From: Erinaceus europaeus
Lineage: Eukaryota; Chordata; Mammalia; Eulipotyphla; Erinaceidae
DNA: 64,000 nt
NCBI RefSeq assembly: GCF_950295315.1
Contig: NC_080175.1
Location: 68,546,302 to 68,610,301 of the forward strand
Reading direction: 5' to 3'
Positions 31,460 through 42,726 of the stretch are shown here, piece by piece. Every line of letters begins with the position of its first letter. Position 1 is the first letter of the stretch. The translations under genes and the position numbers were made by a program. Below the pieces are notes generated by a model. The model saw only the letters and a program-made list of their open reading frames with translations. It was not told the origin of the DNA and did no database searches.

Positions 31460-31945
31460 CATCGAAAGATATCTGTGTATACCTATGTTTATAGCAGTAC
31501 AATTTGTAATAGCCAAAACCTGGGAGCAACCTAGGATGAGTGGCTAAGTGTGGTATATATACATAATGGAATACCACTCAGCTATTAAGAATGATAAATT
31601 CACCTTCTCATTTTATCTTGGATAGAGCTTGAAGGAATCATGTGAAGTGAAATAAGCCAGAAAGAAAAGGATAAATATGGGATGATTTCACTCATGGACA
31701 GAAGTTGAGAAATAAGAACAGAAAGGGAATCAAAAAGCAGAACTTATATTGGAACTTATAGTGTATTTAACTAAAGTAAATGACTCTGTGTGGGGAGGGG
31801 CTTTCAGGTCCTGATGCATGATGGTGGAGGAGGACCTAAGCTGGGGGTGAGAGTATTTTGCAGGAAAAAAAAAATTAACACAAGTTACCAACAACTGTAT
31901 CTACTGTAAATAAGTAACACCCCAATTAGAAAAAATAAAGCACAA

Positions 31946-32415
31946 TCAAGTCATGTTCTTGCTCTAGACCAATGGACTGTATAGCTGCTGGTGAAAAATA
32001 AGCACATATATCAGCCATTAGTAATGGCCAAAATTTTAAAAAGGACTTGATAAGGAATGATTATTGATGAACTCAAGTTAAAACTGTAGTAGTTAAATGC
32101 AAAATGAGTTTGCTATCATATGTAAAGTCACATATACATAATAAAGAACACCACTAACAATAGTGACATGCATATCTATACCCATATGTATAATGTACCT
32201 AGAAGAAATTTCCGAGATACTTGGTCATGTACTATATTGGCACCTCTTTCAAACTTAACCAAAAGTTGTTCTAGTTCTAAATAAGCACTTTTAATAACTC
32301 AAGAGACATTTTAAATAGGTTAAAACAGTAAACATAGTATATTGGCATTTTATCCTTAGTATATGCTATTGTATTCCTTTGATAACAACTGATGACAGGT
32401 GTCATCATTTGAATA
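31946..32415. other. No recognisable feature
   Basis: AT-rich unique-looking sequence between the L1 and the next LTR. Confidence 0.5.
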
Positions 32416-32421
32416 AACAAT

Positions 32422-33064
32422 TGTTGAAGAATGGGCCCACTGTCACAGAAAGTCCAGGCCATTGTTTCCATGAGATCTGAGCGGGTTGACCCCCAATTCT
32501 CCCTTCAGGTCAAGAGAAGGGCTGGTTCCCCCAGTCTCTGGAATTTATGACAGCTGGAGCCCCAGACATGGGCACCTTTCTACACATGCCCAACCTTTCC
32601 TTCTGTGATTAAAAGCTATAGATTACTGTGTTAACTTTAAAATCCCAGCAAACATCTTAATTGCTCAAGCTGTCTCATTTTTCCTCTCTCTTACTGCTCT
32701 AAAGTGCCTGCAATTTACCTCTGGAAAAATGTACATTGTAAAGCTTATGATCAAACTGTCTATTGGTAAAACTGTAACTATGCATTGTGTTGCTCTGTGT
32801 TTGGGTTAATGGATACCCCAAACCTTCTCCCTGAGTTATGGCCTATATATACCTGCTTTTTCTTTCAATAAATGAATCGTCCCACTGAGGCTTTCCCAGG
32901 GCTGACTGCTTGTCTCCCTGCGTACTTTTTCCTTGGCATGCTGAGCTACCGGAGGACCCCCAGGGGCCACTTTTGACCTCTGTCTCCCAATGGCTGGGGA
33001 GATGGGCCGACCCAGAGTGAGCTGGAAAACAATGTATTGTTGTATTTGTGGCAACCCAGGGACA
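32422..33064 (+). mobile_element. Solo LTR (family B), second copy
   Basis: Starts TGTTGAAGAATGGG and is taken to end CCAGGGACA. The flanks 'aacaat' (32416-32421) and 'aacatt' (33065-33070) form a 6-bp TSD with one mismatch. Promoter-like 'gcctatatatacctgc' at about 32841, followed by a polyadenylation signal 'caataaatgaat' (~32867). No internal sequence is attached. Confidence 0.8.
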
Positions 33065-33070
33065 AACATT

Positions 33071-33545
33071 ACACCATACATGCAGTAAGCTTAGATCAAA
33101 AGCAACTATACTAAGGAAAGGAGAAAGACTTAAGTAGTGTCACGATCTGAAATTTTACTCAACTATTTGACACTAAATTTGAAGCTACACAAAATATAAA
33201 TATGTAATTTTCAAGATTATGTTAATATTATTTTAATTAATATTAATTAATTACAATTAATATTAATTAATTATTCTTTTTTGTTATAGTAAGAACTCAG
33301 GGTTTTGTGGAATAGTCTTCTAGTCTGCACTGGATTTAACTGATGTCTTTTGCACTCAACCATGTTCTTGAATTAGTCAGCAAGTTGAACAGACACTGGG
33401 AATTCCCACATGCTCTCACCAAAGATAGAATATCCAGTGGTGGAGTGGCTATTGACAATACAAAGGGTGTGGTGGAGACAAGTTGACAAGAACCTCTCCT
33501 TATAACTATTAAATAAAGGCTTCACTTAACCTCAGTTACTTCCTT
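33071..33545. other. No gene; AT palindrome
   Basis: Contains an almost pure A/T segment at 33219-33276 built from repeated 'attaattaatatt'-type phrases on both strands. Otherwise unique-looking. Confidence 0.5.
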
Positions 33546-33560
33546 AGAGACCCTATTTCT

Positions 33561-33939
33561 TTCTTTTATTTTTTAGGGGGATTAATAGTTTACAGTAAAT
33601 ACAGTTTTTTATACATGAGTAAAATTCTCAATTTACTGCAAAGCACTCACCTCCATCCTAGGTCCTCCTCCACCATCATGTTCCAGGACATGAAAACCCA
33701 TCTTCAACCCCCAGCTCCAGAGTCTTTTACTTTAGCGCATACACCAAACCAGTCCAACTTCTGCTTTGTGTGTCCCTCTTCTGTGCTTATTTATCAATTT
33801 CTGTTCATGAGTCAGATCAGCCCATATTCATCCTTCTCTTTCTGGCTTATCTCACCTTTTATGATTCCTTCAAACTCCATCCAAGATGAGGTGAAGAAGA
33901 TGACTTCATCGTTCTGAGTAGAATTCCTTTGCGTATATA
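33561..33939 (-). mobile_element. L1 3' end, strongly 5'-truncated, with TSD, minus strand
   Basis: Complement of L1 3' UTR ('taatagtttacagtaaatac', 'catattcatccttctctttc'). The phrases 'agagaccctatttct' (33546-33560) and 'agagattctatttct' (33940-33954) form a 15-bp TSD with two mismatches. Confidence 0.88.
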
Positions 33940-33954
33940 AGAGATTCTATTTCT

Positions 33955-34475
33955 ACACATATTTCTCCAAACACAATCCATTTTCCTGTAGGCTACCTTG
34001 GTTTTGTCCACATGTCACAGTTTCAAGGACAATCAGAGGAATCGTTAATCTGCAAATGCTGTTTAAAACTCCTTGCATCACATCATCTGTTGTCCCAGTG
34101 GCCAAAGCTGTGGGGAGAGCTAAGCATGAGCATGGCTACAGGAGGACCTTAAACAAACTGGAGGTAATGTGTATACCAGTCCTGCACATTGTCCTTATTT
34201 CACTCTTTCCACATCTGAAGAAACTGAAAGTCTGGAAAATCAAATCACTGAGGCATGTCCAAATAACTCATTGTCACATTGTCCTGAACCCTAACCAGTT
34301 TGTGCTTTCAGACCACCTAAATACCAATTCAACTTGAACAACTTCCATGTAGGAAAATCTATTTGGGATAATTTCTCTCCTACTCTGCTCACTGAACTGA
34401 ATATCTAAGCTGATCTTGTAAGCACATAAAATTACTGAGTCAAGGTAGTTATCTTTGTCTCAGATGACACAGCTA
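33955..34475. other. No recognisable feature
   Basis: Unique-looking sequence, no credible frame. The 93-codon frame at 34056-34337 has no recognisable domain. Confidence 0.5.
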
Positions 34476-34489
34476 ACATACACAATTTT

Positions 34490-34896
34490 TTATTATTTTT
34501 ATTTAAGAAAGGATTAATTAACAAAACCATAGGGTAGGAGGGGTACAACTCCACACAATTCCTACCACCCAATCTCCATATCCCATCCCCTCCCCTGATA
34601 GCTTTCCCATTCTCCATCCCTTTGGGAGCATGGACCCAGGGTCATTGTGGGTTGCAGAAGGTAGAAGGTCTGGCTTCTGTAATTGCTTCCCCGCTGAACA
34701 TGGGCGTTGACTGGTCGGTCCATACTCCCAGTCTGCCTCTCTCTTTCCCTAGTAGGGTGTGTCTCTGGGGAAGCTGAGCTCCAGGACACATTGGTGGGGT
34801 CTTCAATCCAGGGAAGCCTGGCCAGCATCCTGATGGCATCTGAAACCTGGTGACTGAAAAGAGAGTTAACATACGAAGCCAAACAAATTGTTGAGC
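34490..34896 (-). repeat. R-unit copy d, 5'-truncated with TSD, minus strand
   Basis: Tail at the left ('ttaagaaaggattaattaac') and core to about 'ggtgactgaaaagagagtta'. The flanks 'acatacacaatttt' (34476-34489) and 'acatacacaaatttt' (34897-34911) look like a ~14-bp TSD. It gives the uninterrupted version of the stretch split by the LTR element at 41-43.8 kb. Confidence 0.9.
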
Positions 34897-34999
34897 ACAT
34901 ACACAAATTTTAAATGACATAAACAAGATAGTTTTGTACATTAAGCATTGAATCTAATATATCTCTGGTGATATTTAGTTATCCTAAGATTATTCTTTT

Positions 35000-35190
35000 T
35001 AAATATTTTTATTATATTTATTTATTTCATAGAGATAGCCAGAAATTGAAAGAGAGAGACAGGGAGACACCTATAGCACTGCTTTGCCACTTGCAAAGCT
35101 TTCCCCCTGCAGGTGGGGACTGGGGCCTAGAATCCAGGTCCTTGCACATTGCAACATGTGTGCTCAACCAGATGCATTACCGCCCAGCCC
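35000..35190 (-). repeat. SINE of the second family, minus strand
   Basis: 'agagatagccagaaattgaa', 'ctttccccctgcaggtgggg', and the head at the right 'gcattaccgcccagccca'. The neighbouring phrase 'aagattattct' occurs on both sides (34986 and 35191), a possible TSD. Confidence 0.9.
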
Positions 35191-35204
35191 AAGATTATTC
35201 TAAA

Positions 35205-35530
35205 TGATTATTTTTTCTTTTCTTTTTTTCCCCACCACCAAGGTTATTACTGGGCTTGTTGCCAGCACTACATATCCACCACTCCCAGCAGCCATTTTTG
35301 CTTTCTTTATTTTTCTTTCTTTCTTTTTTTCTTTTAATTGGATAGGACAGAGAGGACTTGAGAGGGGAAAAGGAGATAGAGAGGGAGTGAGACAAAGAGA
35401 CACCAACAGACCTGTTTCTCTACTTGTGAAGCATTCCCACTGTATTATTATTCCCAAACCTGTATTATTGTGTGGGACCTTGCAGTTAGTGCTATGTGAA
35501 CTTAACCAGATGCACCACAGCCCCGCCCTC
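35205..35530 (-). repeat. SINE with extension module, minus strand
   Basis: Extension complement at the left ('ccaccaaggttattactggg'), then T-rich linker, GA-rich body and a decayed tRNA head ending 'gatgcaccacagccccgc'. Confidence 0.8.
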
Positions 35531-35669
35531 TGATGAATTTTCTTTTAAATATGACAGACTACAAAAATCCTGCAAGAAAATGTAAGTTAAACATATTAGA
35601 GAATACAGCTATAAAACGACACTTTAATTTAGCTGTTCTTTCATTCTTTCTTTGTTTTGTTTCCTTTTT

Positions 35670-37600
35670 TATTATTTTTATTTTTTTTAATTTTTATTTA
35701 TAAAAAGGAAATGTTGACAAAACCATAGGATAAGAGGGGTACAGCTTCACACAATTCTCACCACCAGAACTCTATATCCCATCCCCTCCCCCGATAGCTT
35801 TGCTATTCTTTAACCCTCTGGGAGTATGGACCCAAGGTCATTATGGGATGCAGAAGGTGGAAGGTCTGGCTTCTGTAATTGCTTCCCTGCTGAACATGGG
35901 CATTGACAGGTCGATCCATACTCCCACCTTGTCTCTCTCTTTCCTTAGTGGGGAAGGGCTCTGAGGAAGTGCAGCTCCAGGACACATTGGTGGGGTTGTC
36001 TGCCCAGGGAAGTCTGGTTGGCATCATGCTAGCATCTGGAACTTGGTAGTTGACAAGATAGTTACCATACAAAGCCAAACAAATTGTTGACCAATCATGG
36101 ACCTAAGGGCTAGAATAGTGCAGATGAAGAGTTGGGGGGGGGTCTCCATTTTGTAGATAGCTAGTAGGCATATTTTAGTTATATTCCAAAGGGCCTGTGG
36201 CTATACTAGTTTTTTTTTTACTTTTTCTTTTTGCCCCTGAGCCTGAAATCTGAATATCAGAATATGCCAGTGGATCCAAGTTATTATCTGAGGAGATGAT
36301 GTCATGGCTGGGAAAAGGACCAGAAAGCTGGATCAGGGAAGAGAGTCACTCCCTAACATGGGAAAGGTATATGAATATTGTTGATTGTAAACCCCATTGA
36401 TTTGATGTGATCTGAAGCCCATAATTAGCTTAGGAGCCTATGTGACCTCTGTATCCCTCTAGATCTGAGCTCACATTCTGTGGTCATGAGTAGGTACATT
36501 TTATGCTGCCCCAATGTCGACCATCTTCCTCAGGTGTAGTATAGAGTATGTTGTCCATCCTCCCTGGGTAGGATGTAACATTCTCTACCATTGTTGACCC
36601 AAGTTGAGGGCAATGTCCTATGGGGGCCCACAAAAGGGACTATTTTGTTATTCCTGAAAGAAATGGCCAGTAACAATGGAGAGAGGGTTTTATTCAAGGT
36701 CTAGGCTCAGCATGTCTGTTTGGGAATCTCAGGACTCCCTGAATAGGGCCCCAGCTGATGGGGTGGCCTGTTAGTTACTAAAGAGCTGTCCTTAAAGTAT
36801 GCCAGTCTTTTGCCCTTTTTCAGCTTTTGCAGTCCTTGCTTTGCTAAGGTTAGCTTTGGAGTGAGTGAGAGAACTGTAATAGGAAGCAGGTGAGGGGGGA
36901 ATATAAGTCTAAGTAGACACTATTTCATTATGAACTTTATACTGACTCACTATAAACTGTTGTGTATTTTTGCTTTCAGGTATATATTTTGCCCTAATTT
37001 ATGGATACATGTGAACATATGCTCTATCTTATGGGACCTGGTCTATATCTAGGTTTTGGGACTTTGTTAGGAAGTGAACCTCCTGGAATGGAATTAGAGA
37101 ATACTATGAAAGGAAAGGTCTCACCGGAATAATGAGGGTGAAGGATTGGAATTCCATGCCTGACGTCTCTGGACACAGTCTGAAGTGAAGCATGCTGAGG
37201 TGGTACTCATTGCATTTATTAGGTTGGGATAGGTGGGTGCAATATCATTTGGTATAACTTGAGAGAAGCATGCAAGAAAGTGAGCCCCCCCCCGGGGGGG
37301 GGGGTTCCAGGACTGGAGGAAATATAAGCTCTATAGTGGAAGCAGGAGTTTCCTGCTGTCTTAGGGTTTAAGAAGGCAATAGATAGTTATTACTATAATC
37401 ATCTGTTTGGCAATTGGGTTAACTTTGAAAAACCCTTTTGTTAGCATTTTCTGTATCATACACACCATCACCATATTTTATGTCCTTTGACATAATTTGT
37501 ATATAGCTATACCACCTGTTGATTCTGTTTTCCCTGGACTAAGCTTTTAAGGGAGTCAAAGACTCAGCCTATGCATTAAAAAGACTTGGTCTGTGCTTTA
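35670..37600 (-). repeat. R-unit copy e, near full-length (about 1.9 kb), minus strand
   Basis: The longest copy in the window. The T-rich tail complement is at 35660-35710, the core at 35820-36070, and the 5' end lies near 37600. No frame longer than about 90 codons in either direction, so it looks noncoding. At 37285-37304 it holds a run of nine C followed by eleven G where other copies read a C/A/T-containing stretch. 5' end is approximate. Confidence 0.85.
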
Positions 37601-37639
37601 AAAAATTTGAAACATTAAATCAGTTTTTCCCATCTCATA

Positions 37640-38735
37640 TTACTTAAATAGTGATTTATATGACTACAAATTAATAGGAATGTACATAAACACCATTCCC
37701 ACCACCAAAAGGCTGTGATCCGTCCCTTCCCCCCTCCCCTTCCCCCCTTGCCCATTAAGCTAAACATCCACCCTCACCCTCACCCCAGGGATTTTATTTT
37801 GGTGCCCTACTACAATACTACAAGTTTAGCCATATCTTGCTTTGAGTTTCCCTTTCTGTTATTCTTTCTCAACTTCTCTTTATGAGTGGGACCATCCCAT
37901 ACTCGTCTTTTTCTTTCTGACTTAGCTCACTTACCATAATTCCTTCTAGCTCCATCCAAGATGGGTCAGAGAAGTTGAGTTCATTGTTCTTAATAGCTGC
38001 TTAGTATTCCATTGTGTACATATACCAAAGCTTTCTCAGCCTCTTGTCTGTTGTTGGGCACCTGGGCTGCTTCCAGGTTTTAGCTGCTATGAACATAGGT
38101 GTACACATATCTTCTTGGTTGAGTGTTATGGAGTCCTTGGGGTATATCCCCAGGAGAGGAATTACTGGGTCATATGGAAGGTCCATGTCTAGCCTTGTGA
38201 GAGTTCTCCAGACTGCTCTCCACAGAGGCTGGACCAATTTACATTTCCACCAGCAATGCAGAAGGGTTCCTCTGTCCCCACAGCCTCTCCAGCATTTGTT
38301 GCTGCTGTCCTTTTTGATGTATGCCATTCTCACAGGGGTAAGATGGTATCTCAATGTTGTCTTCATTTGCATTTCTCTGACAATCAGCGACCTGGAACAA
38401 TTTTTCATGTGTTTGTTAGCCTTTTGGATCTCTTCTGTAGTGAATGTTCTGTTCATATCCTCTGCCCATTTTTGGGTGGGATCATTTCCCTTTTTGTTGT
38501 TAAGTTTGCTCTTTGTATATTTTGGTTATTAGTCTCTTGTCTGATGTATGGCATGTGAAGATCTTCTTCCATTCTGTGAGGGGTCTCTTTGTTTGTGTGA
38601 TAGTTTCTTTGGCTTTGCAGAAGCTTTTCAATTTGATGTAGTTTCATTGGTTTGTTACTGTGTCAGTCTTCTTTGCAATTAGGTTTGTTTCATCAAAGAT
38701 GTCCTTGAGGTTTAGGTGGGAAAGTGGTTTTTTTT
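37640..38735 (-). mobile_element. L1 ORF2 C-terminal part and 3' UTR, minus strand
   Basis: A minus-strand frame, 38001-38456 (151 codons), carries '[20 protein letters not shown]', '[20 protein letters not shown]' and '[19 protein letters not shown]', the L1 ORF2p C-terminus. It is a different subfamily from the 55-kb L1 (for example 'KPWK' to 'KTWK'-type changes and a different 3' UTR with 'accatcccatactcgtcttt'). 5'-truncated near 38735 at a T-run. Confidence 0.9.
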
Positions 38736-38959
38736 TTTTTTTTAGTTAATGATTTAATACCTTTTCTAGCAGTAAAATTTTATGAACGTATGGTTTACAG
38801 TGATGGCTGTACTTTCCCTAGATATTTATAAGAAGCTCTAATAAGCTTGTACACTGTATTCAAAGACTTGAGACTTATCACACACACAGAAATGTTACCA
38901 CACCATTGTCCCTCATGGGATGAAAGATTTGAGGCATGATAAACTATTCTGCAGACCTC

Positions 38960-39215
38960 CTAAATGCAGGAAAGGGGAAGCACAAAATAAAACTTGCACT
39001 GGCTGTGGTGTATTACACCAAAGCAAAAGACTCTGGAGGAGAAGGGTTGATGGTGGGGACCTTTGGATCCCTAGTACATGATGGTAGTAAATGACTTAAG
39101 TTGGGGGAGACAGTGTTTTGTAGACACCTATCACTATTATGGAGAAATGAGAAATTGTGCCCATTTGTTAACAACTATACTGTAATGTACTAGACCCCCC
39201 AATACAATGATAAAA
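38960..39215 (+). mobile_element. L1 3' UTR fragment, plus strand
   Basis: 'tattacaccaaagcaaaaga', 'ttgggggagacagtgttttg' and 'accccccaatacaatgataa' mark an L1 3' UTR and tail. Confidence 0.8.
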
Positions 39216-39536
39216 GAAAAAAGAAAAGAGAGAAAATGGATAGAAATGACTGTTTCAACAACAAAACTGCAGGATTCAATCTAAGAATTCAACCTAGAAT
39301 TAGTGCTAAGAAATATGAATAGGTGCTTATTAGTCACATTTATTGTTTGGCTTTTTTGACCACGCTGGAAAACTGTATAGGTTTGCTAAGGCTGCCATAG
39401 CAACATATCACAGATTGAGTGGCTTAAACAACAGAAACAATTCAGGCAGCTAGATTGTAGGATCAGGAAATTGTCAGTTTAGATTTCTCTGAAGGACTTT
39501 CTCCTTGGTTTCCTCCTTTTTCTAAGTTTTTATGTA

Positions 39537-39540
<4 letters not shown>

Positions 39541-39606
<66 letters not shown>
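39541..39606 (+). repeat. (TA)n microsatellite, partly palindromic
   Basis: TA runs broken by 'catata' and 'gtatat' steps. Self-complementary along its length. Confidence 0.95.
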
Positions 39607-39654
39607 GTGTTTGTGTGAGTAGAATGAGAAGGAACACAATACAATGATTTATGA

Positions 39655-39770
39655 TGTAACATTTATGAGTGTCTTTCTTGTTGTTATGCAGTATTGGGAA
39701 TCGAACCCAAGGGTGTCATGAATACAAAGTATGTGCCTCCCCAGTTCTTTATACTGGCATTTTTCTTCCA
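39655..39770 (-). repeat. Degenerate SINE, minus strand
   Basis: 'tgttatgcagtattgggaat', 'cgaacccaagggtgtcatga' and a decayed head 'tgtgcctccccagttcttta'. Weak. Confidence 0.45.
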
Positions 39771-39889
39771 TATTTAATCTTTGGTGCTATCTGTTCGAAA
39801 TAACCCGGTTGTGAGTTTTCTCAATTTATTTTCTTCTTATCTAGTGATGGAACGACCTAAAATGTGAAATACATGTTAGAAATAAGAAT

Positions 39890-40655
39890 GTGAGCTCATA
39901 TCTACAGAGATTCAGAGGTCACACAGGCTCCTAAGCTGAATATGGGCCCCAGATCAGATCCAATTGATGGGGTTTACAGTCAACACTATTTATATAACTT
40001 TCCCATATTTGGGAGCTACTCTCTTCCCTGATCCAGCTTTCTGGTCCTTTTTCCAGCCATGACATCATCTTCCCAGACAATAACGTGGATCCACCTGCAT
40101 ATCAGATTGTCAGGCTCAGGAAAAAAAAAGTCATGGGCACTTCGGAATATAACTAAAATACGTCTACTAACTATTCACAAAATGGAGACCCCCCCCCCCA
40201 CAACTCTTCATCTGAACTATTCCAGCCTCTAGTTTCAGGATTAGTCAACAATTTGTTTGGCTTTATATGTTAACTATTTTTTTCAGCCACCTGGTTCCAG
40301 ATGCTAGCGTGATGCCAACCAGACTTCCCTGAGCAGATGCACCCATCAATGTGTCCTGGAACCCTGTTTCCCCAGAGCCCCGCCCCACTAGGGAAAGAGA
40401 GAGACCGACTGGGAGTATGGATCGAACTGCCAAAGCCTATGTTCATTGGGGAAGTAATTACAGAAGCCAAACTTTCCACCTTCTGCACACCATTATGACC
40501 CTGGGTCCATACTCCCAGAGGGATAAAGAATAAGAAAGCTAACAGGCGAGGGGAGCAGATACGGAGTTCTGGTGGTGGGAATTGTGTGGAATTGTACCCT
40601 TCTTATCCTATGTTTTTTTTCAGTGTTTCCATTTTATAAATAAAAATAATAAAAA
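39890..40655 (+). repeat. R-unit copy f, 5'-truncated, plus strand
   Basis: Starts at 'gaatgtgagctcatatctac' and runs through the core to the terminal 'tttttttcagtgtttccatt' and 'ttataaataaaaataataaa'. A run of nine C lies at 40190-40198, where related copies have a similar but shorter run. Confidence 0.88.
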
Positions 40656-41023
40656 AAAGAAATTGACCTTGTTAACATCTTTAATAATCCTCATCAAATC
40701 TTGTAGTTACCTACAATCATTTATTTTATCAGTTGACATTCATTCAAGAGACATGGAAATTGGGAATTTTACCTATCTCTGTGTTATGACTATCTGCATG
40801 TTTTGTGTTATTCTATCGTGTCAATGTTCTAGTGTATATGAAACAGCAAAAGGATCTGAAAAAGTTATTTAATCTCACACCTCTTTCACTAGCTTTTCCA
40901 TCTATAGGAAAAGTAAATGCAATCATATAAATTTATGTTGTATTTATGTATTTTTATTATAATAATTAATAATAATAATTAATAAATAATATTAGAGTTT
41001 TCATTAGAGAAGTATAATTATAT
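40656..41023. other. No recognisable feature
   Basis: AT-rich, with an (AATAATT)-type patch near 40960-40990. The 96-codon frame at 40582-40872 starts inside the R-unit and has no recognisable domain. Confidence 0.45.
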
Positions 41024-41277
41024 AAATTTCACACTTTCTTTTTTTTAATTTATTTTTTATTTAAGAAAGGATAAATTAGCAAAACCATAGGGTAGGAGGG
41101 GTACAACTCCACACAATTCCCACCACCCAATCTCCATATCCCATCCCCTCCCCTAATAGCTTTTCCATTCTCTATCCCTCTGGGAGCATGAACCCAGGGT
41201 CATTGTGGGTTGCAGAAGGTGGAAGGTCTGGCTTCTATAACTGCTTCCCCGCTGAACATGGACGTTGACTGGTCGGT

Positions 41278-41673
41278 TGTCGTATGCTTTACATTGGTTT
41301 GTTCTAGCCCTCCCCCGCCAAGAGAATTGGATCAGTCGAGTTAATTTTGCGGGCCCGCTTGGCCCCGCCCCAAGGGACCCCGGTAGAGGGTTCCTGAGTT
41401 CGAGAGTGCCAGAGTTTTCAGAGGGTTCCCCAGTACGAGAGTTCCAGAGTTCCAGAGTTGGAGAGTTCCTGAGTTCGAGAGTAAGAGAGAGAGTGCTTGC
41501 GCCGCCGCAAAGAGACAGCAGAGTTCTGTTTGGTGATTAGTTTGTCTTAGTTTATGAATCGTTGTTCGTGAATAAAGAAATACAGCTTCCCTGCCCAGCC
41601 GTTGTCTCTGCGTCTCTGTTCACCACCGCGAAGCCAACCCAGCCGGCTCGAGCCGTGCCGAATTTTAACAACA
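41278..41673 (+). repeat. 5' LTR of the non-autonomous element
   Basis: 396 bp, starting 'tgtcgtatgctttacattgg' and ending 'ttttaacaaca'. A polyadenylation signal AATAAA is at 41571-41576, followed by the R-U5-like stretch 'ccgttgtctctgcgtctctg'. No clear TATA box. Contains short repeats of 'gagttc' and 'cgagag' at 41398-41482 that may be regulatory or merely simple. It differs from the 3' LTR at six positions by my reading. Confidence 0.93.
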
Positions 41674-41691
41674 AATGGCGGACCTGACCTG
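41674..41691 (+). promoter_or_regulatory. Probable primer-binding site
   Basis: Begins two bases after the LTR end with TGGCG, which complements the 3' CCA end of a tRNA. Only the first five bases fit a lysine tRNA primer; the rest does not match one I recognise, so the primer identity is open. Confidence 0.5.
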
Positions 41692-41848
41692 CACATCTCT
41701 CAGATAAGTAAAGACAATTTGGCTACCTATGCACTATGGCCTTCTCTTCTGCTTGTGAAGAGATCTCCAAAGGCCTCTGCTCTTTCTTCACGAGACTGTT
41801 TTGCTGTTTCTGGAACATTTATCTCTGGACCACTCTGTGGTTTCCACT

Positions 41849-41860
41849 TGCTCAGGTGAA
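41849..41860 (+). promoter_or_regulatory. Possible splice donor in the element's interior
   Basis: 'gctcaggtgaac' is a near-consensus 5' splice site (CAG|GTGA) in the sense strand. Use is not shown. Confidence 0.4.
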
Positions 41861-41879
41861 CTCAGAACAGCCAGCGGGA

Positions 41880-42440
41880 AGAGCCAGCGGGCGGGAGGCG
41901 AGGCGCGGAGCTGCTGTTTCCACCTGATTAAACAGCCAGCCAGCTGGCTGCGCCCAGACAACCCCACGCACCGTGCCCGCAGCCCCGCAGCCCCGCAGCC
42001 CGCAGGAGGCCGACGCCAGCACACAAGAGCCCCTGGAGCCCGAGGCCAACACGCAAGAGCCCGAGGCCAGCCCACAGGAGCCGGCTCTCCAACGCATGGT
42101 GCAGGGCACTAGAAGCGGGATCCCTCCACGCTGCTCGGCCACTGCGAGCAGGGCAGCAGACATGGCAGGGCCATGGGGCAGGGCCACGGCGGCCTATTAT
42201 GGCCGCCGCCCCTGGGCACCTAGGCCCACGCCTTCTACAAAACTGGCCTGCCTGTCCTCTTTCTATGAATTCTGGAACCATCCCGGGCCTCCCGGAACCC
42301 CGGGCTCCCTGCCGAAACTGGGCACACGAGATCTCCAGCTGCCGGTCCGGTCTGAAGGCAGACAAGCTGGAGTACGCAGAGATTTGTGCAGAGATCACAA
42401 CCTGCAATTCCTAGAAGTGAAGCTGCGTGGGAAGCCACCT
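41880..42440 (+). other. GC-rich interior block with an unrecognised open frame
   Basis: The interior's first half is GC-rich and holds a plus-strand frame of 201 codons (41973-42578) rich in Pro, Glu and Gln. It starts with GTG; the first ATG in the frame lies near 42096. Its N-terminal part shows an imperfect tandem motif with 'TQEPLEPEANTQEPEASPQE'. I do not recognise a retroviral gene in it. Overlapping frames on the minus strand reflect GC content. Confidence 0.5.
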
Positions 42441-42726
42441 CCGGATGGTAAAACCACCCCCCAACAACTAAGACAGTATAGATTTAAATTTGTGTTTAAA
42501 ATGACATGTCTTCGTAACAAAGGTTTCTCTCCTTGTGTATTAATGACCATGTTTATGTGTATGTTTAAAGTTTGGTAAACAGTAGCTTTAAGGCTAAATT
42601 CTTACTAGTCAAAGTTAAATGAAAAAGGTTTTCAACGTAATTCTCATAAAGATAAAATTAACTTACATTTAAAGTCTAAGGTAAAAATTAGTTAACAATC
42701 AATATATTTTAACTAAGTTGGTCTAA

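Larger units (their letters stand above)
30495..31945 (+). mobile_element. L1 ORF2 C-terminal part and 3' UTR, plus strand, split by a solo LTR
   Basis: Left part 30495-30734 aligns to L1 up to 'gaaaactagaaatgaac'; the right part resumes at 31361 with the matching 'atgaacctatcttaagaccc'. The 3' UTR ends near 31940. A 34-bp tandem duplication lies at 31392-31459. Heavily decayed, no useful frame. Confidence 0.9.

Noticed and set aside
41788..42407. Overlapping minus-strand frames of 95-159 codons
   Set aside because: Open only because the region is GC-rich; antisense to the LTR element, no domain seen.
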